Shown: positions 1-7,321 of the stretch, one piece after another
Layout of the letters: each line of letters opens with the position of its first letter
How positions within the stretch are numbered: position 1 is the stretch's first letter
Source: an uncultured Candidatus Melainabacteria bacterium
GTDB taxonomy: Bacteria; Cyanobacteriota; Vampirovibrionia; Gastranaerophilales; Gastranaerophilaceae
NCBI GenBank assembly: GCA_934754735.1
Contig: CAKVJE010000017.1
Coordinates: 1 to 26,166, forward strand
DNA length: 26,166 nucleotides
Reading direction: 5' to 3'
Notes under the pieces: generated by a model
Seen by the model: the letters and a program-made list of their open reading frames with translations, nothing else
What the model was told of the DNA's origin: nothing
Database searches by the model: none
Position numbers and translations under genes: made by a program

Positions 1-1374
1 CAAGGTAAAAAATTCTTTAAAGATCCGCAAGAAACTCGCGATAATTACATATCTGTAATTATGGATAGAAGCGATATCAGCGTTAAAAATTTTCAAGATG
101 AATATTTCTTAGATGATTTAACTGACGAGCAAAAAGTTAAAGCTATGGAGCTTTTGGAAATTCAAAGACAAGCAATGCTTATGTATACAAGTTGCGGTTG
201 GTTTTTCTCTGAAATTTCAGGTATTGAAACTGTTCAAATCATGAAATACGCTGCAAGAGTTATGCAACTTGCCAAATCCTTCATGAAAAAAGACTTGGAA
301 ACACCTTTCTTAGAAATTTTGAAGGAAGCAAAAAGTAATATTTCTGAGTTTGGTACAGGCAAAGATGTTTACGAAAAGTTTGTAAAACCATCTGTAGTAA
401 CTTCTAAACAAATTGTAAGTCTTTGGGCAATTTCATCTTTGTATACTGATATTGAGGATGAAGAAAATGTTTATTGCTACAAGATTGATAAACATTCTTA
501 TAAGAGCGTTACAAAAGGTAATTCAAAGCTTGTAATCGGTCATATTGAAGTCGAATCAAAGGTTACTTTGGAAAAATCTAATATGATTTTTGCTCTTCTT
601 CAATTCTCAGGCGGAGATTTCCATTGTGCAATCAAGGAATATTCTGATGATTTTGAAACAATTCAAAAAGAACTTGTTAGAACTTACTTAGTTTCACCGT
701 TAACGGAAATTATTAGAACAATTGATAATTATTTCGGCAAAGAATACTTTACGTTAAAAGATATCTTTATTGAAGAAAGACGTAAAATTTTGCAAACAAT
801 GCTTAAAGGCAAGTTGCAAATATTTGCTAATACTTATGAATCAATGTATGACGAAGGCAAAGGTTCTATTTATCAAATGCAGACATTGGGCTTGGATATT
901 CCTAAAGAGTTCAAAATTTCTGCTCAATATGTTTTGACAAAACAATTTAATGAATTGTTTATTGAATCTCGCGGTTTCTTGGATGCGGATATTATTCAAC
1001 AAGCGTCTGATTTAAACTTTGAAGCTAAAAGAATTGGCATTGAAATTGATAAAGAACCGACTTCAAAGATTTTCAGCAAAAAAATTGCTCAAAACATAAA
1101 CAGATTGTCTTATGCGCTTGATTTACAACAAGTTGACGCAACGCTTGATTTGTTGGATTGTATTGCAAAACTTGAAATCAAGGTTGATATTGCTGAGGCT
1201 CAAAGCTATTATTTCTCAAAAATAGTTGCGAATTTGGAAGAAATAATTCAAAAAATTAGTTGCCAAGCTGACAGAGATTTGATTGTAATGCTGTTTGAGA
1301 TTGGTGAAGATTTGAATATTAATATGGATTATTATAGGCAAATGTTTAATCGAGCATTGGTTGCTAGTAAATAG
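1..1374 (+). CDS. GH57-type glycoside hydrolase, C-terminal DUF3536 part (5' truncated by window edge)
   Basis: The frame is open from base 1 and continues upstream of the first ATG (61), so the gene almost certainly starts outside the window; about 457 residues are visible. The stretch reading L-E-I-Q-R-Q-A-M-L-M-Y-T-S-C-G-W-F-F followed by S-G-I-E-T-V-Q and Y-A-A-R is, from memory, the hallmark of DUF3536, which sits behind a glycoside hydrolase family 57 catalytic domain in proteins linked to alpha-glucan (glycogen) metabolism. The GH57 catalytic part is not in the window, so the reaction cannot be checked. No signal peptide or membrane segment is visible, so a cytoplasmic role is inferred. 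The rest of the sequence is acidic and mostly helical. The gene ends at a bidirectional hairpin (1401-1432). glgA (18703) is another alpha-glucan gene, but it is not linked to this one. Confidence 0.72.
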   Translation, partial: QGKKFFKDPQETRDNYISVIMDRSDISVKNFQDEYFLDDLTDEQKVKAMELLEIQRQAMLMYTSCGWFFSEISGIETVQIMKYAARVMQLAKSFMKKDLETPFLEILKEAKSNISEFGTGKDVYEKFVKPSVVTSKQIVSLWAISSLYTDIEDEENVYCYKIDKHSYKSVTKGNSKLVIGHIEVESKVTLEKSNMIFALLQFSGGDFHCAIKEYSDDFETIQKELVRTYLVSPLTEIIRTIDNYFGKEYFTLKDIFIEERRKILQTMLKGKLQIFANTYESMYDEGKGSIYQMQTLGLDIPKEFKISAQYVLTKQFNELFIESRGFLDADIIQQASDLNFEAKRIGIEIDKEPTSKIFSKKIAQNINRLSYALDLQQVDATLDLLDCIAKLEIKVDIAEAQSYYFSKIVANLEEIIQKISCQADRDLIVMLFEIGEDLNINMDYYRQMFNRALVASK

Positions 1375-1400
1375 AAATTGTAAGATTTATTTTATAGAAC

Positions 1401-1432
1401 AAAAAAGCCGTCTATTCAAATAGATGGCTTTT
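1401..1432. terminator. Bidirectional intrinsic terminator between convergent genes
   Basis: The hairpin AAAAGCCGTCTAT / ATAGATGGCTTTT has a short CAA-type loop and one G-T wobble. An A-run lies on the left and a T-run on the right, so it can end transcription from both the upstream plus-strand gene and the downstream minus-strand gene. Confidence 0.8.
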
Positions 1433-1457
1433 AATGTGTGTAATAAAAGGTTGACAA

Positions 1458-1757
1458 CTATTCATTAATTTCGGCGTTGTCTGTGGCCTGAAGCTGTTTT
1501 GACTTGTAATTATGGATGACTGCGTCAACCAATAAGTCGTAAGAAGAACTCTTTTCAATATTCGGAAATTCTTCTTTTAATTGTTGTCTGACCATTGCTT
1601 CCAGCCTTTGTTCGTCAGATTTTATTTTAAGCTCTGTTGAAGAGAGCGATGCTATATAATCTTCATTCGCTTGTTTTTGAGCGCTTGAAAATGTTAATAA
1701 ATTTGTTCTTGAATCTAGTACTTGTTTTAGTGACTTTAAAAACTTTAGGTTGAACAT
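1458..1757 (-). CDS. Small protein of unknown function (99 aa)
   Basis: I do not recognise this protein. The open frame extends to a GTG at 1790, but the ATG at 1757 (Met-Phe-Asn-Leu-Lys-Phe) has a good ribosome-binding site, GAGG with a 5-nt gap, and is the better start. It is charged and probably helical: a basic, hydrophobic N-terminus of about 15 residues is followed by a Glu/Lys/Gln-rich stretch (roughly residues 30-75) that could form a coiled coil. There is no clear signal peptide or Cys/His metal site. It lies 99 bp downstream of glyS on the same strand and ends at the shared terminator 1401-1432, so it may be co-transcribed with glyS. Codon use looks like that of its neighbours, so it is probably a real gene. 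Confidence 0.6.
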   Translation of the reverse strand: MFNLKFLKSLKQVLDSRTNLLTFSSAQKQANEDYIASLSSTELKIKSDEQRLEAMVRQQLKEEFPNIEKSSSYDLLVDAVIHNYKSKQLQATDNAEINE

Positions 1758-1816
1758 AACGACCTCTTTATTTATTTTTACTACCTTCACTTTGTATATG
1801 TATAAAGTATCCTGAA

Positions 1817-1840
1817 AGAAAAAATTGACTCATTTTTTCT
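1817..1840. other. AT-rich perfect hairpin downstream of glyS
   Basis: AGAAAAAAT and ATTTTTTCT form a 9-bp stem around the loop TGACTC. It sits 17 bp past the glyS stop codon on the minus strand. With only one G-C pair per stem it is a weak terminator at best, and could be an RNA-processing or partial-termination site between glyS and the small gene at 1458-1757. Confidence 0.3.
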
Positions 1841-1856
1841 AACTTGTTACATTTTT

Positions 1857-3845
1857 TTACAATTTAGAAAAGTCTGTTAATATTATATACTTATTTTTTA
1901 AAGTGTTCAAGAGTGCAAGTCTGTTATTTTTAACCTTTTCATCCTTATCCATAACCAAAACGTCATCAAAGAATTTTGTTACAACAGGATTAATTTGAGT
2001 TAAATCAGCTAAATATTTTTTATAATCTTCGCTAAATTTAATTCCTTGAACTGCTTTATATAAGTCTTTTTCAGCATCTAAAGTGAACAAACTTTCATCA
2101 ACATTGCCCGTTTCTTCTTTCAGAATTCTTAAAACACGATTTGCGTTTTCAAGAAGTTTTTCGTCAACGCCACCAGAAACAGCCTTAACTCTTTCAACAT
2201 AATCGCAAAGGTCTTTGCAAGGATTAACAGAAGAGCATGCCTCTAAAACATTCTTAGAATAATCGCTATTCAAGAAAATAATTAATCTTTGAACGAAAAA
2301 TTCTTCAACATCAGCTTTTACATTAGCTTGAACAGGCAACAATGCCAAAGTTTCATCAATAAGTTTAGATAAATCCAATTTCAAGCCATGTTCCAAAACA
2401 GTTTTAATAACACCCAAAGCTGCACGTCTTACGCCAAGAGGGTCAGATGAACCCGTAGGTTTTTTGCCTGCCGCAAACACAGCGCAAATTGTATCCATCT
2501 TATCTGCAATACCAACAACTTGACCTTCAATACTCTTAGCTGTTTCAGAATCAGCGTTCAATGGGAAATAATGCTCTTTAATACCTTCTTGAACACCAAT
2601 TTCTTCGCCTGAAACTCTTGCATAATCCGCACCGATAAAGCCTTGAAGCTCAGTAAATTCAAATACAAGGTTTGTAGCTAAATCAGCTTTACAAAGTTCT
2701 GCAGCACGCTTAATTGAAGGTTTATTAACTTCAAGTTCACTAGCGACTTTTTCTGAAAGTTTAACAATTCTTTGAGTCTTATCATAAACAGAACCCATGT
2801 CTTTTTGGAAAGTCATGCCCTTCAAGTTTTCAACATAAGCTTCAAGCGGTTTTTTAGTATCTTCGTTAAAGAAAAATACTGCGTCATCCAACCTTGCCTT
2901 AATTACACGCAAGTTACCGGCTTTGATATTTTCAAATTCATTACCGATATAGTTAGTAATCGTAACGAATTTATTAATCAATTTGCCTTCCTTTGTATAA
3001 AGTGCAAAATATCTCTGGTGAGTTTCCATTACAGTAACCGCAACTTCTTGAGGAATAGTAAGAAATGCTTCATCAAAATTACAAGTTACAGCCACAGGAT
3101 ATTCGCAAATAAAAGTAACTTCTTCCAATAAATCATCAGAAATCTTAGTTACAGCACCCAACTTATCAGCTTCAGCCTTAGTAAGTTCAACAATCTTAGC
3201 TCTTCTTTCGTCTTGGTCAACAATAACTTTAGCATCACGTAATTTTTGAACATACTCGTCAGGATTGGTAATAACAATATTTTGAGTAGAAAATCTATGT
3301 CCGTTAGTCATATTAGAAGAATCTTTATCTATAATTCTAATCTTAACTTCTTCACCGTCCAAAATTGAAAGAACCCAGCGGATAGGGCGAGAAAACTTAA
3401 CATCATTATTTCCCCATCTCATGAAGTGAGGGCCTTGTAATTTAGAAAAAATAACAGGAACGTTTTCTTGCAACAAATCTTTAGTATTTTTACCCTTAAT
3501 AGAAATCTTTGCATAAAGGTAATCATTCTCAACATAAAGTTCATTAGCGCTTACGCCGTTTTTCTTAGCAAAACCTTCGCCAGCCTTAGTTAAGTTTTTA
3601 TTCTCATCAAACGCAACCTTTGCAATAGGGCCTTTAACAACTTTTTCAACATCAGGTTGAGATGCAACCAAATCGCTAACAATTACCGCCAAACGTCGTG
3701 GAGTTGCCATAACCTTAACATCGCCAAACTCTACGTTATTATTATTTAAAAACGTTTCAAAACCATTCTTAAGTTGAGAAATCGCCATAGGAATAAATTT
3801 GTATGGTAATTCTTCAACACCTACTTCCAATAAATATTTACTCAT
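1857..3845 (-). CDS. glyS: Glycine--tRNA ligase beta subunit
   Basis: Beta subunit of the bacterial alpha2-beta2 glycyl-tRNA synthetase, which charges tRNA-Gly with glycine in the cytoplasm. Its 662 residues are close to the usual ~690. Family features visible in order: the N-terminal L-E-V-G-V-E-E-L-P, A-T-P-R-R-L-A-V at about residue 50, H-F-M-R-W-G and F-S-R-P-I-R-W in the 140-160 region, G-H-R-F, H-Q-R-Y-F-A-L in the HD-like domain, G-A-D-Y-A-R-V-S-G-E, and S-D-P-L-G-V-R-R-A near residue 470, with a DALR-like anticodon-binding C-terminus. The ATG is preceded by GGAG with a 7-nt gap. The alpha subunit gene glyQ, often next to glyS, is not adjacent here: upstream lies a repeat-filled spacer and divergent alaS. 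The 3' end leads into a small unknown gene. Confidence 0.96.
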   Translation of the reverse strand: MSKYLLEVGVEELPYKFIPMAISQLKNGFETFLNNNNVEFGDVKVMATPRRLAVIVSDLVASQPDVEKVVKGPIAKVAFDENKNLTKAGEGFAKKNGVSANELYVENDYLYAKISIKGKNTKDLLQENVPVIFSKLQGPHFMRWGNNDVKFSRPIRWVLSILDGEEVKIRIIDKDSSNMTNGHRFSTQNIVITNPDEYVQKLRDAKVIVDQDERRAKIVELTKAEADKLGAVTKISDDLLEEVTFICEYPVAVTCNFDEAFLTIPQEVAVTVMETHQRYFALYTKEGKLINKFVTITNYIGNEFENIKAGNLRVIKARLDDAVFFFNEDTKKPLEAYVENLKGMTFQKDMGSVYDKTQRIVKLSEKVASELEVNKPSIKRAAELCKADLATNLVFEFTELQGFIGADYARVSGEEIGVQEGIKEHYFPLNADSETAKSIEGQVVGIADKMDTICAVFAAGKKPTGSSDPLGVRRAALGVIKTVLEHGLKLDLSKLIDETLALLPVQANVKADVEEFFVQRLIIFLNSDYSKNVLEACSSVNPCKDLCDYVERVKAVSGGVDEKLLENANRVLRILKEETGNVDESLFTLDAEKDLYKAVQGIKFSEDYKKYLADLTQINPVVTKFFDDVLVMDKDEKVKNNRLALLNTLKNKYIILTDFSKL

Positions 3846-3874
3846 GTTTGTTCTCCATTAATTCTTTTAAATCT

Positions 3875-3883
3875 ATTATACCA
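3875..3883 (-). promoter_or_regulatory. Extended -10 promoter of glyS
   Basis: On the minus strand TGGTATAAT is a perfect extended -10 (TGnTATAAT), about 30 bp before the glyS ATG. The position where a -35 would fall lies inside a 26-bp hairpin that begins the repeat array and has no good TTGACA match. The promoter may therefore rely on the extended -10. Confidence 0.55.
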
Positions 3884-3886
3884 CAA

Positions 3887-3912
3887 CCTACTTTTTCTGA
3901 AGAAAAAGTAGG
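3887..3912. repeat. 26-bp perfect palindrome at the edge of the repeat array
   Basis: CCTACTTTTTCT and AGAAAAAGTAGG pair perfectly across a GA spacer. The right arm is also the start of the first long repeat copy (the same AAAAAGTAGG begins the second copy near 4240). It overlaps the -35 zone of the glyS promoter. Confidence 0.6.
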
Positions 3913-4443
3913 CAAAAAGACTTTTAATATTCTGTCGGATGACATAAGTAAGACTACTAGAATGTTTTTAAACACCAAGTCATCCTCTAAGTAAAACTAT
4001 AAGTTTTGGGTATCCCCTCCCCTAGGGGGAGGGTTAGGGAGAGGGTATTATTAACAAAACAAAATTATAGGACTACATTGGTAAGACTACTAGATTAATT
4101 TTTATACCAAGTCATCCTCTAAGCAAGCCTACAAAAAGAAAAAGTAACCAAAAAGAAAAGAACACATTATCGGATGACATTGGCAAGGTTCCAAAAGTAA
4201 TTTTATATATCAGGTCATCCTCAAAGTAGGACTACAAGAAAAAAGTAGGCAAAAAGACTTTTAATATTCTGTCGGATGACATAAGTAAGACTACTAGAAC
4301 GTTTTTAAACACCAAGTCATCCTCAAAGTAAAACTACAAGTTTTGGGTATCCCCTCCCTTGGGGGAGTTTTCTGCCCCACTTCCAAGCTAGTAGTTAAAC
4401 TTACAAATTGGGAAGTGTGATGTAAAAGGGAGAGGGTATTATT
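3901..4443. repeat. Array of four GGATGAC...GTCATCC palindromic units with flanking blocks
   Basis: Four ~49-bp units bounded by inverted GGATGAC and GTCATCC occur at 3937-3985, 4070-4117 (left arm degenerate), 4172-4220 and 4274-4322. The last three start exactly 102 bp apart. Units 1 and 4 are almost identical and share long flanks: an AAAAAGTAGGCAAAAAGACTT lead-in, and a trailing GGGTATCCCCTCCC / GGGGGAG / GGGAGAGGGTATTATTA block. The longer common copies are therefore 3901-4053 and 4237-4443. Units 2 and 3 are more diverged. The array fills almost all of the glyS-alaS spacer and encodes no credible protein. It looks like a REP/MITE-type repeat present in several copies. Confidence 0.75.
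4368..4427. mobile_element. 60-bp palindromic element inserted in the second repeat copy (element A)
   Basis: The element runs from TTTT to AAAA. Its imperfect terminal inverted repeats include CCACTTCC on the left and GGGAAGTGTGATGTAAAA on the right, and its core is GTAGTTAAACTTAC. It interrupts the GC-rich block of repeat copy 2: copy 1 reads GGGGGAGGGTTAGGGAGAGGG, whereas copy 2 has the 60 bp in place of GGTTA. Related elements occur at 9614-9668, 9916-9975 and (left half only) 20302-20327. Confidence 0.6.
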
Positions 4444-4480
4444 AAACTTAATTTCTAAACTGATACTCATACTTACATCA

Positions 4481-4509
4481 TTTATCTTAAAAATTCTTTG
4501 ATGTATAAT
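4481..4509 (+). promoter_or_regulatory. Candidate alaS promoter
   Basis: A perfect TATAAT at 4504-4509 lies 29 bp before the alaS ATG. TTTATC stands 17 bp upstream as a weak -35. The alaS ribosome-binding site, AAGGA with a 6-7-nt gap, follows. No T-box leader hallmarks are seen. Confidence 0.45.
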
Positions 4510-4538
4510 CAATTTATACAAAAAAGAAGGAATTAATT

Positions 4539-7181
4539 ATGCTTAAAGGAAATGAGATTAGAAATCTTTATTTGAATTATTTCAAGGAAAAGCATCAACA
4601 CACAATAGTTGAAAGCTCTAGCCTTGTACCTGATAACCCGACTGTACTTTTGACAACAGCCGGCATGTTACAATTTCTGCCAATATTTTTAGGTATCCAA
4701 AAATCACCTTATAACCCTGCAAGAGCAACTTCTTGTCAAAAATGTGCTCGTGCAGGAGGAAAGGACTCTGATATTGAAAACGTAGGTAGAACTCCACGTC
4801 ACCATACATTCTTTGAAATGTTGGGTAACTTCTCATTTGGCGATTATTACAAAAAAGAAGTTATTCCTTGGGCTTGGGAATTTGTTACAGAAGTTTTAAA
4901 ACTTGATAAAGACAGACTTTGGATTACAATTTTTGAAACTGATGATGAAGCTTATGATATTTGGAGAAGTATCGGAGTTCCTGATGAAAGAATTAAAAGA
5001 AAAGGTAAAAAAGACAACTTTTGGGGGCCTCCCGGTGCTTCAGGATCTTGTGGTCCTTGTTCTGAAATTCACTACGATTTAGGTGAAGAATATAAATGTG
5101 ATGACCCAAATTGTGGTATTGATACCTGCGAATGTGATAGATGGGTTGAAATTTGGAACTTGGTATTTACTGAATTATATCAAGATGAAGAAGGCAACCA
5201 ATCACCGCTTGAACACAAAAACGTTGATACTGGCATGGGCTTAGAGCGTATTACGATGGTTTGTCAAGGTGTTGCTTCAACATTTGAAACTGATTTGTTG
5301 AAACCTATTTTGGACAAAGTTTCTGAAATGAGCGGTGTAGCTTATAAAAAATCAGAAAAAACTGATGTTTCATTAAGAATTATCACAGACCACGCAAGAT
5401 GCGTTTCTTTCTTGATTTCTGACGGCGTTATCCCGGGAAATGAAGGTAGAAGCTATGTTTTAAGAATGATTTTAAGACGTGCTTTAAGACACGGAAAAAT
5501 CTTGGGTATGGATTTGCCGTTCTTGTACAAACTCGTTGATACAGTTGTTGATATGTATGGCGAAGCTTATCCTGATTTGGTTAAAAACAAAGCTAAAATT
5601 ATTGACGTAATCAAAAAAGAAGAAGAAAGATTTGCAAAAACTTTGGATAGAGGCTACAAGCTTCTTGACGAATTTATCACAAACAAAAAAGATATTGACG
5701 GCGAAAGCGCATTCAAACTTTATGACACTTATGGTTTCCCATTTGAATTAACAAGAGAAATTGCAGAAGAAAATGGTTTGAAAGCGGATGAAGCAGGTTA
5801 TAAAGTTGCTATGCAAGAACAAAAAGACAGAGCAAAAGCAGCAACTGCTAAAATTTCTGTTACAGGTGATATGAAATATGCAAAAGTAGAAGATGAAGTT
5901 GGTTCAACTGATTTTGTAGGTTATACTGAAACTAAATGTGACGCAAAAGTTTTAGCTTTAATCGAAGGCGAAGGCTTTGTTGATGTTGTTCTCGATAAGA
6001 CTCCTTTCTACGCAGAATGTGGTGGACAAGTCGGTGACAGCGGTTATATCTTCAACGATAATTTAAAAGTTGAAGTTTTGACTACATTTAAAGTAAATCA
6101 CTTGTTTGTTCATAGATGCCAAGTTGTGAACGGTGAAATTAATGTTGGCGACGAAGTAACTGCTCAAATTGATGCAGCAAGACGTGCAGAAATTAGAGTT
6201 CACCATACATCAGCTCACTTACTTCAAGCAGCTTTGATTAAAGTTGTTGGTGATGAAGTTAAGCAAGCAGGTTCTCAAGTTGAAGAAAACAGAATGAGAT
6301 TTGACTTCACATTCTCTAGAGCAATGACTCCTGATGAAGTTCAAAAAACAGAAGATGTAATTAATGAATGGATTTGGGAAAAACTTCCTGTTCAAACAGA
6401 AATTATGGATATAGAAAAAGCTAAGCTAACAGGTGCAACTGCTTTATTCGGCGAAAAATACGAAGATGAAGTAAGAGTTGTTTCAATTGGTGGCGCTAAG
6501 AAATGCAAATGCGGTGGCGGATGCAAGTGCCATGAAGAAAAATCTGATGTAATTTCAATGGAATTCTGTGCGGGTACTCATGCTAAAAACACAGGCGATT
6601 TGAGATTAATCAAGATTGTTTCTGAAGGCGCTATCGCAGCCGGTACTCGAAGAATTGAAGCTGTTGTTTCAAAAGCTGCAATCGAATATTTGAACAACAA
6701 AGCTAAAATTTCTGACGTATTAGAAGCTAAATTCAAGGTTCATACAGAAGAAGTTCTTGACCGTGTTGAAAAATTAGCGGAAGAAAACAAAGAATTAGCT
6801 AAATCTTTAGAACAAACTAAGGCTGAAATGGCTAAATCTAAGTTCTCAACATTTATTTCAAAAGCTCAAGATATAGAAGGCGGAAAATTATTTGTATCGA
6901 AAATTGAAAACTTTGATGCAGACGCTGTTAAAGCCGGTATTGAAATGCTTGCAAACAAGCTTGGTGAAAGTATCGTTGTTTTAGCAAATGAAAGAATGGT
7001 TATTGTAAAAGTAACAGATGCTTTTGTTAAAAAAGGCGTAAATGCAGGTAAGCTTGTTGGTGAAATCGCAAGATTTACAGGTGCTAATGGTGGCGGTCGT
7101 CCAAACTTCGCACAAGGCGGTATAAAAGATGCCGGCAAATTGGATGAAATCTTGGCAAAAGTTGAAAATGATTTAAAATAA
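4539..7181 (+). CDS. alaS: Alanine--tRNA ligase, with an extra Cys-rich insertion in the editing domain
   Basis: Charges tRNA-Ala and hydrolyses Ser/Gly-tRNA-Ala; 880 residues is the full family length. The N-terminal class II core holds G-M-L-Q-F, R-A-T-S-C-Q-K-C, H-H-T-F-F-E-M-L-G-N-F-S-F-G-D-Y-Y and G-P-C-S-E-I. A Cys-rich loop (~187-200, C-x4-C-x4-C-x-C) precedes W-x-E-I-W-N; a similar loop is known in clostridial enzymes. The editing domain has zinc ligands H556/H560 (H-H-T-S-A-H) and C677/H681 (C-A-G-T-H). Between these ligand pairs, residues 656-665 read C-K-C-G-G-G-C-K-C-H, an extra Cys cluster that I do not recall from standard AlaRS. A coiled coil (~735-770) and the DHHA1 domain (G-A-N-G-G-G-R-P-N-F-A-Q-G-G) close the protein. 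The gene is divergent from glyS and ends at a strong terminator. Confidence 0.97.
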   Translation: MLKGNEIRNLYLNYFKEKHQHTIVESSSLVPDNPTVLLTTAGMLQFLPIFLGIQKSPYNPARATSCQKCARAGGKDSDIENVGRTPRHHTFFEMLGNFSFGDYYKKEVIPWAWEFVTEVLKLDKDRLWITIFETDDEAYDIWRSIGVPDERIKRKGKKDNFWGPPGASGSCGPCSEIHYDLGEEYKCDDPNCGIDTCECDRWVEIWNLVFTELYQDEEGNQSPLEHKNVDTGMGLERITMVCQGVASTFETDLLKPILDKVSEMSGVAYKKSEKTDVSLRIITDHARCVSFLISDGVIPGNEGRSYVLRMILRRALRHGKILGMDLPFLYKLVDTVVDMYGEAYPDLVKNKAKIIDVIKKEEERFAKTLDRGYKLLDEFITNKKDIDGESAFKLYDTYGFPFELTREIAEENGLKADEAGYKVAMQEQKDRAKAATAKISVTGDMKYAKVEDEVGSTDFVGYTETKCDAKVLALIEGEGFVDVVLDKTPFYAECGGQVGDSGYIFNDNLKVEVLTTFKVNHLFVHRCQVVNGEINVGDEVTAQIDAARRAEIRVHHTSAHLLQAALIKVVGDEVKQAGSQVEENRMRFDFTFSRAMTPDEVQKTEDVINEWIWEKLPVQTEIMDIEKAKLTGATALFGEKYEDEVRVVSIGGAKKCKCGGGCKCHEEKSDVISMEFCAGTHAKNTGDLRLIKIVSEGAIAAGTRRIEAVVSKAAIEYLNNKAKISDVLEAKFKVHTEEVLDRVEKLAEENKELAKSLEQTKAEMAKSKFSTFISKAQDIEGGKLFVSKIENFDADAVKAGIEMLANKLGESIVVLANERMVIVKVTDAFVKKGVNAGKLVGEIARFTGANGGGRPNFAQGGIKDAGKLDEILAKVENDLK

Positions 7182-7202
7182 TAAAATAAATGTGTTTTTA
7201 AT

Positions 7203-7246
7203 AAAACCGCGTGTACTATGTGTAAACGCGGTTTTATAAATTTTTA
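7203..7246 (+). terminator. Intrinsic terminator of alaS
   Basis: AAAACCGCGT and ACGCGGTTTT form a 10-bp stem with a 13-nt loop, followed by a T-rich tail (TTTTATAAATTTTTA). It lies 22 bp after the alaS stop codon. Confidence 0.88.
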
Positions 7247-7281
7247 CTTATTTTTTATGAGTGTTTCGTGTAACAAAAACA

Positions 7282-7315
7282 TTGCGGCAAATCGGTAAAT
7301 GTGCTAAGATATAAC
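7282..7315 (+). promoter_or_regulatory. Candidate promoter very close to the metallopeptidase start
   Basis: TTGCGG (7282-7287), a 17-bp spacer and TAAGAT (7305-7310), overlapping TATAAC (7310-7315), lie only 6-11 bp before the ATG at 7322. No Shine-Dalgarno fits between them, so transcripts from here would be almost leaderless. Confidence 0.35.
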
Positions 7316-7321
7316 TGAATT

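Noticed and set aside
1758..1790. GTG start extending the small unknown gene by 11 codons
   Set aside because: The ATG at 1757 has a well-placed GAGG, whereas the GTG has none.
3937..4322. Possible CRISPR array
   Set aside because: The units are ~49-bp palindromes with internal homology also in the 'spacers'; the spacers are repeated sequence rather than unique, and no cas genes are near.
4294..4521. Minus-strand reading frame of 75 codons in the glyS-alaS spacer
   Set aside because: It lies wholly across the repeat array and its insert, has no ribosome-binding site, and its composition follows the palindromes.
4443..4538. T-box leader before alaS
   Set aside because: The conserved T-box sequence and a following terminator hairpin are not found in the short leader.
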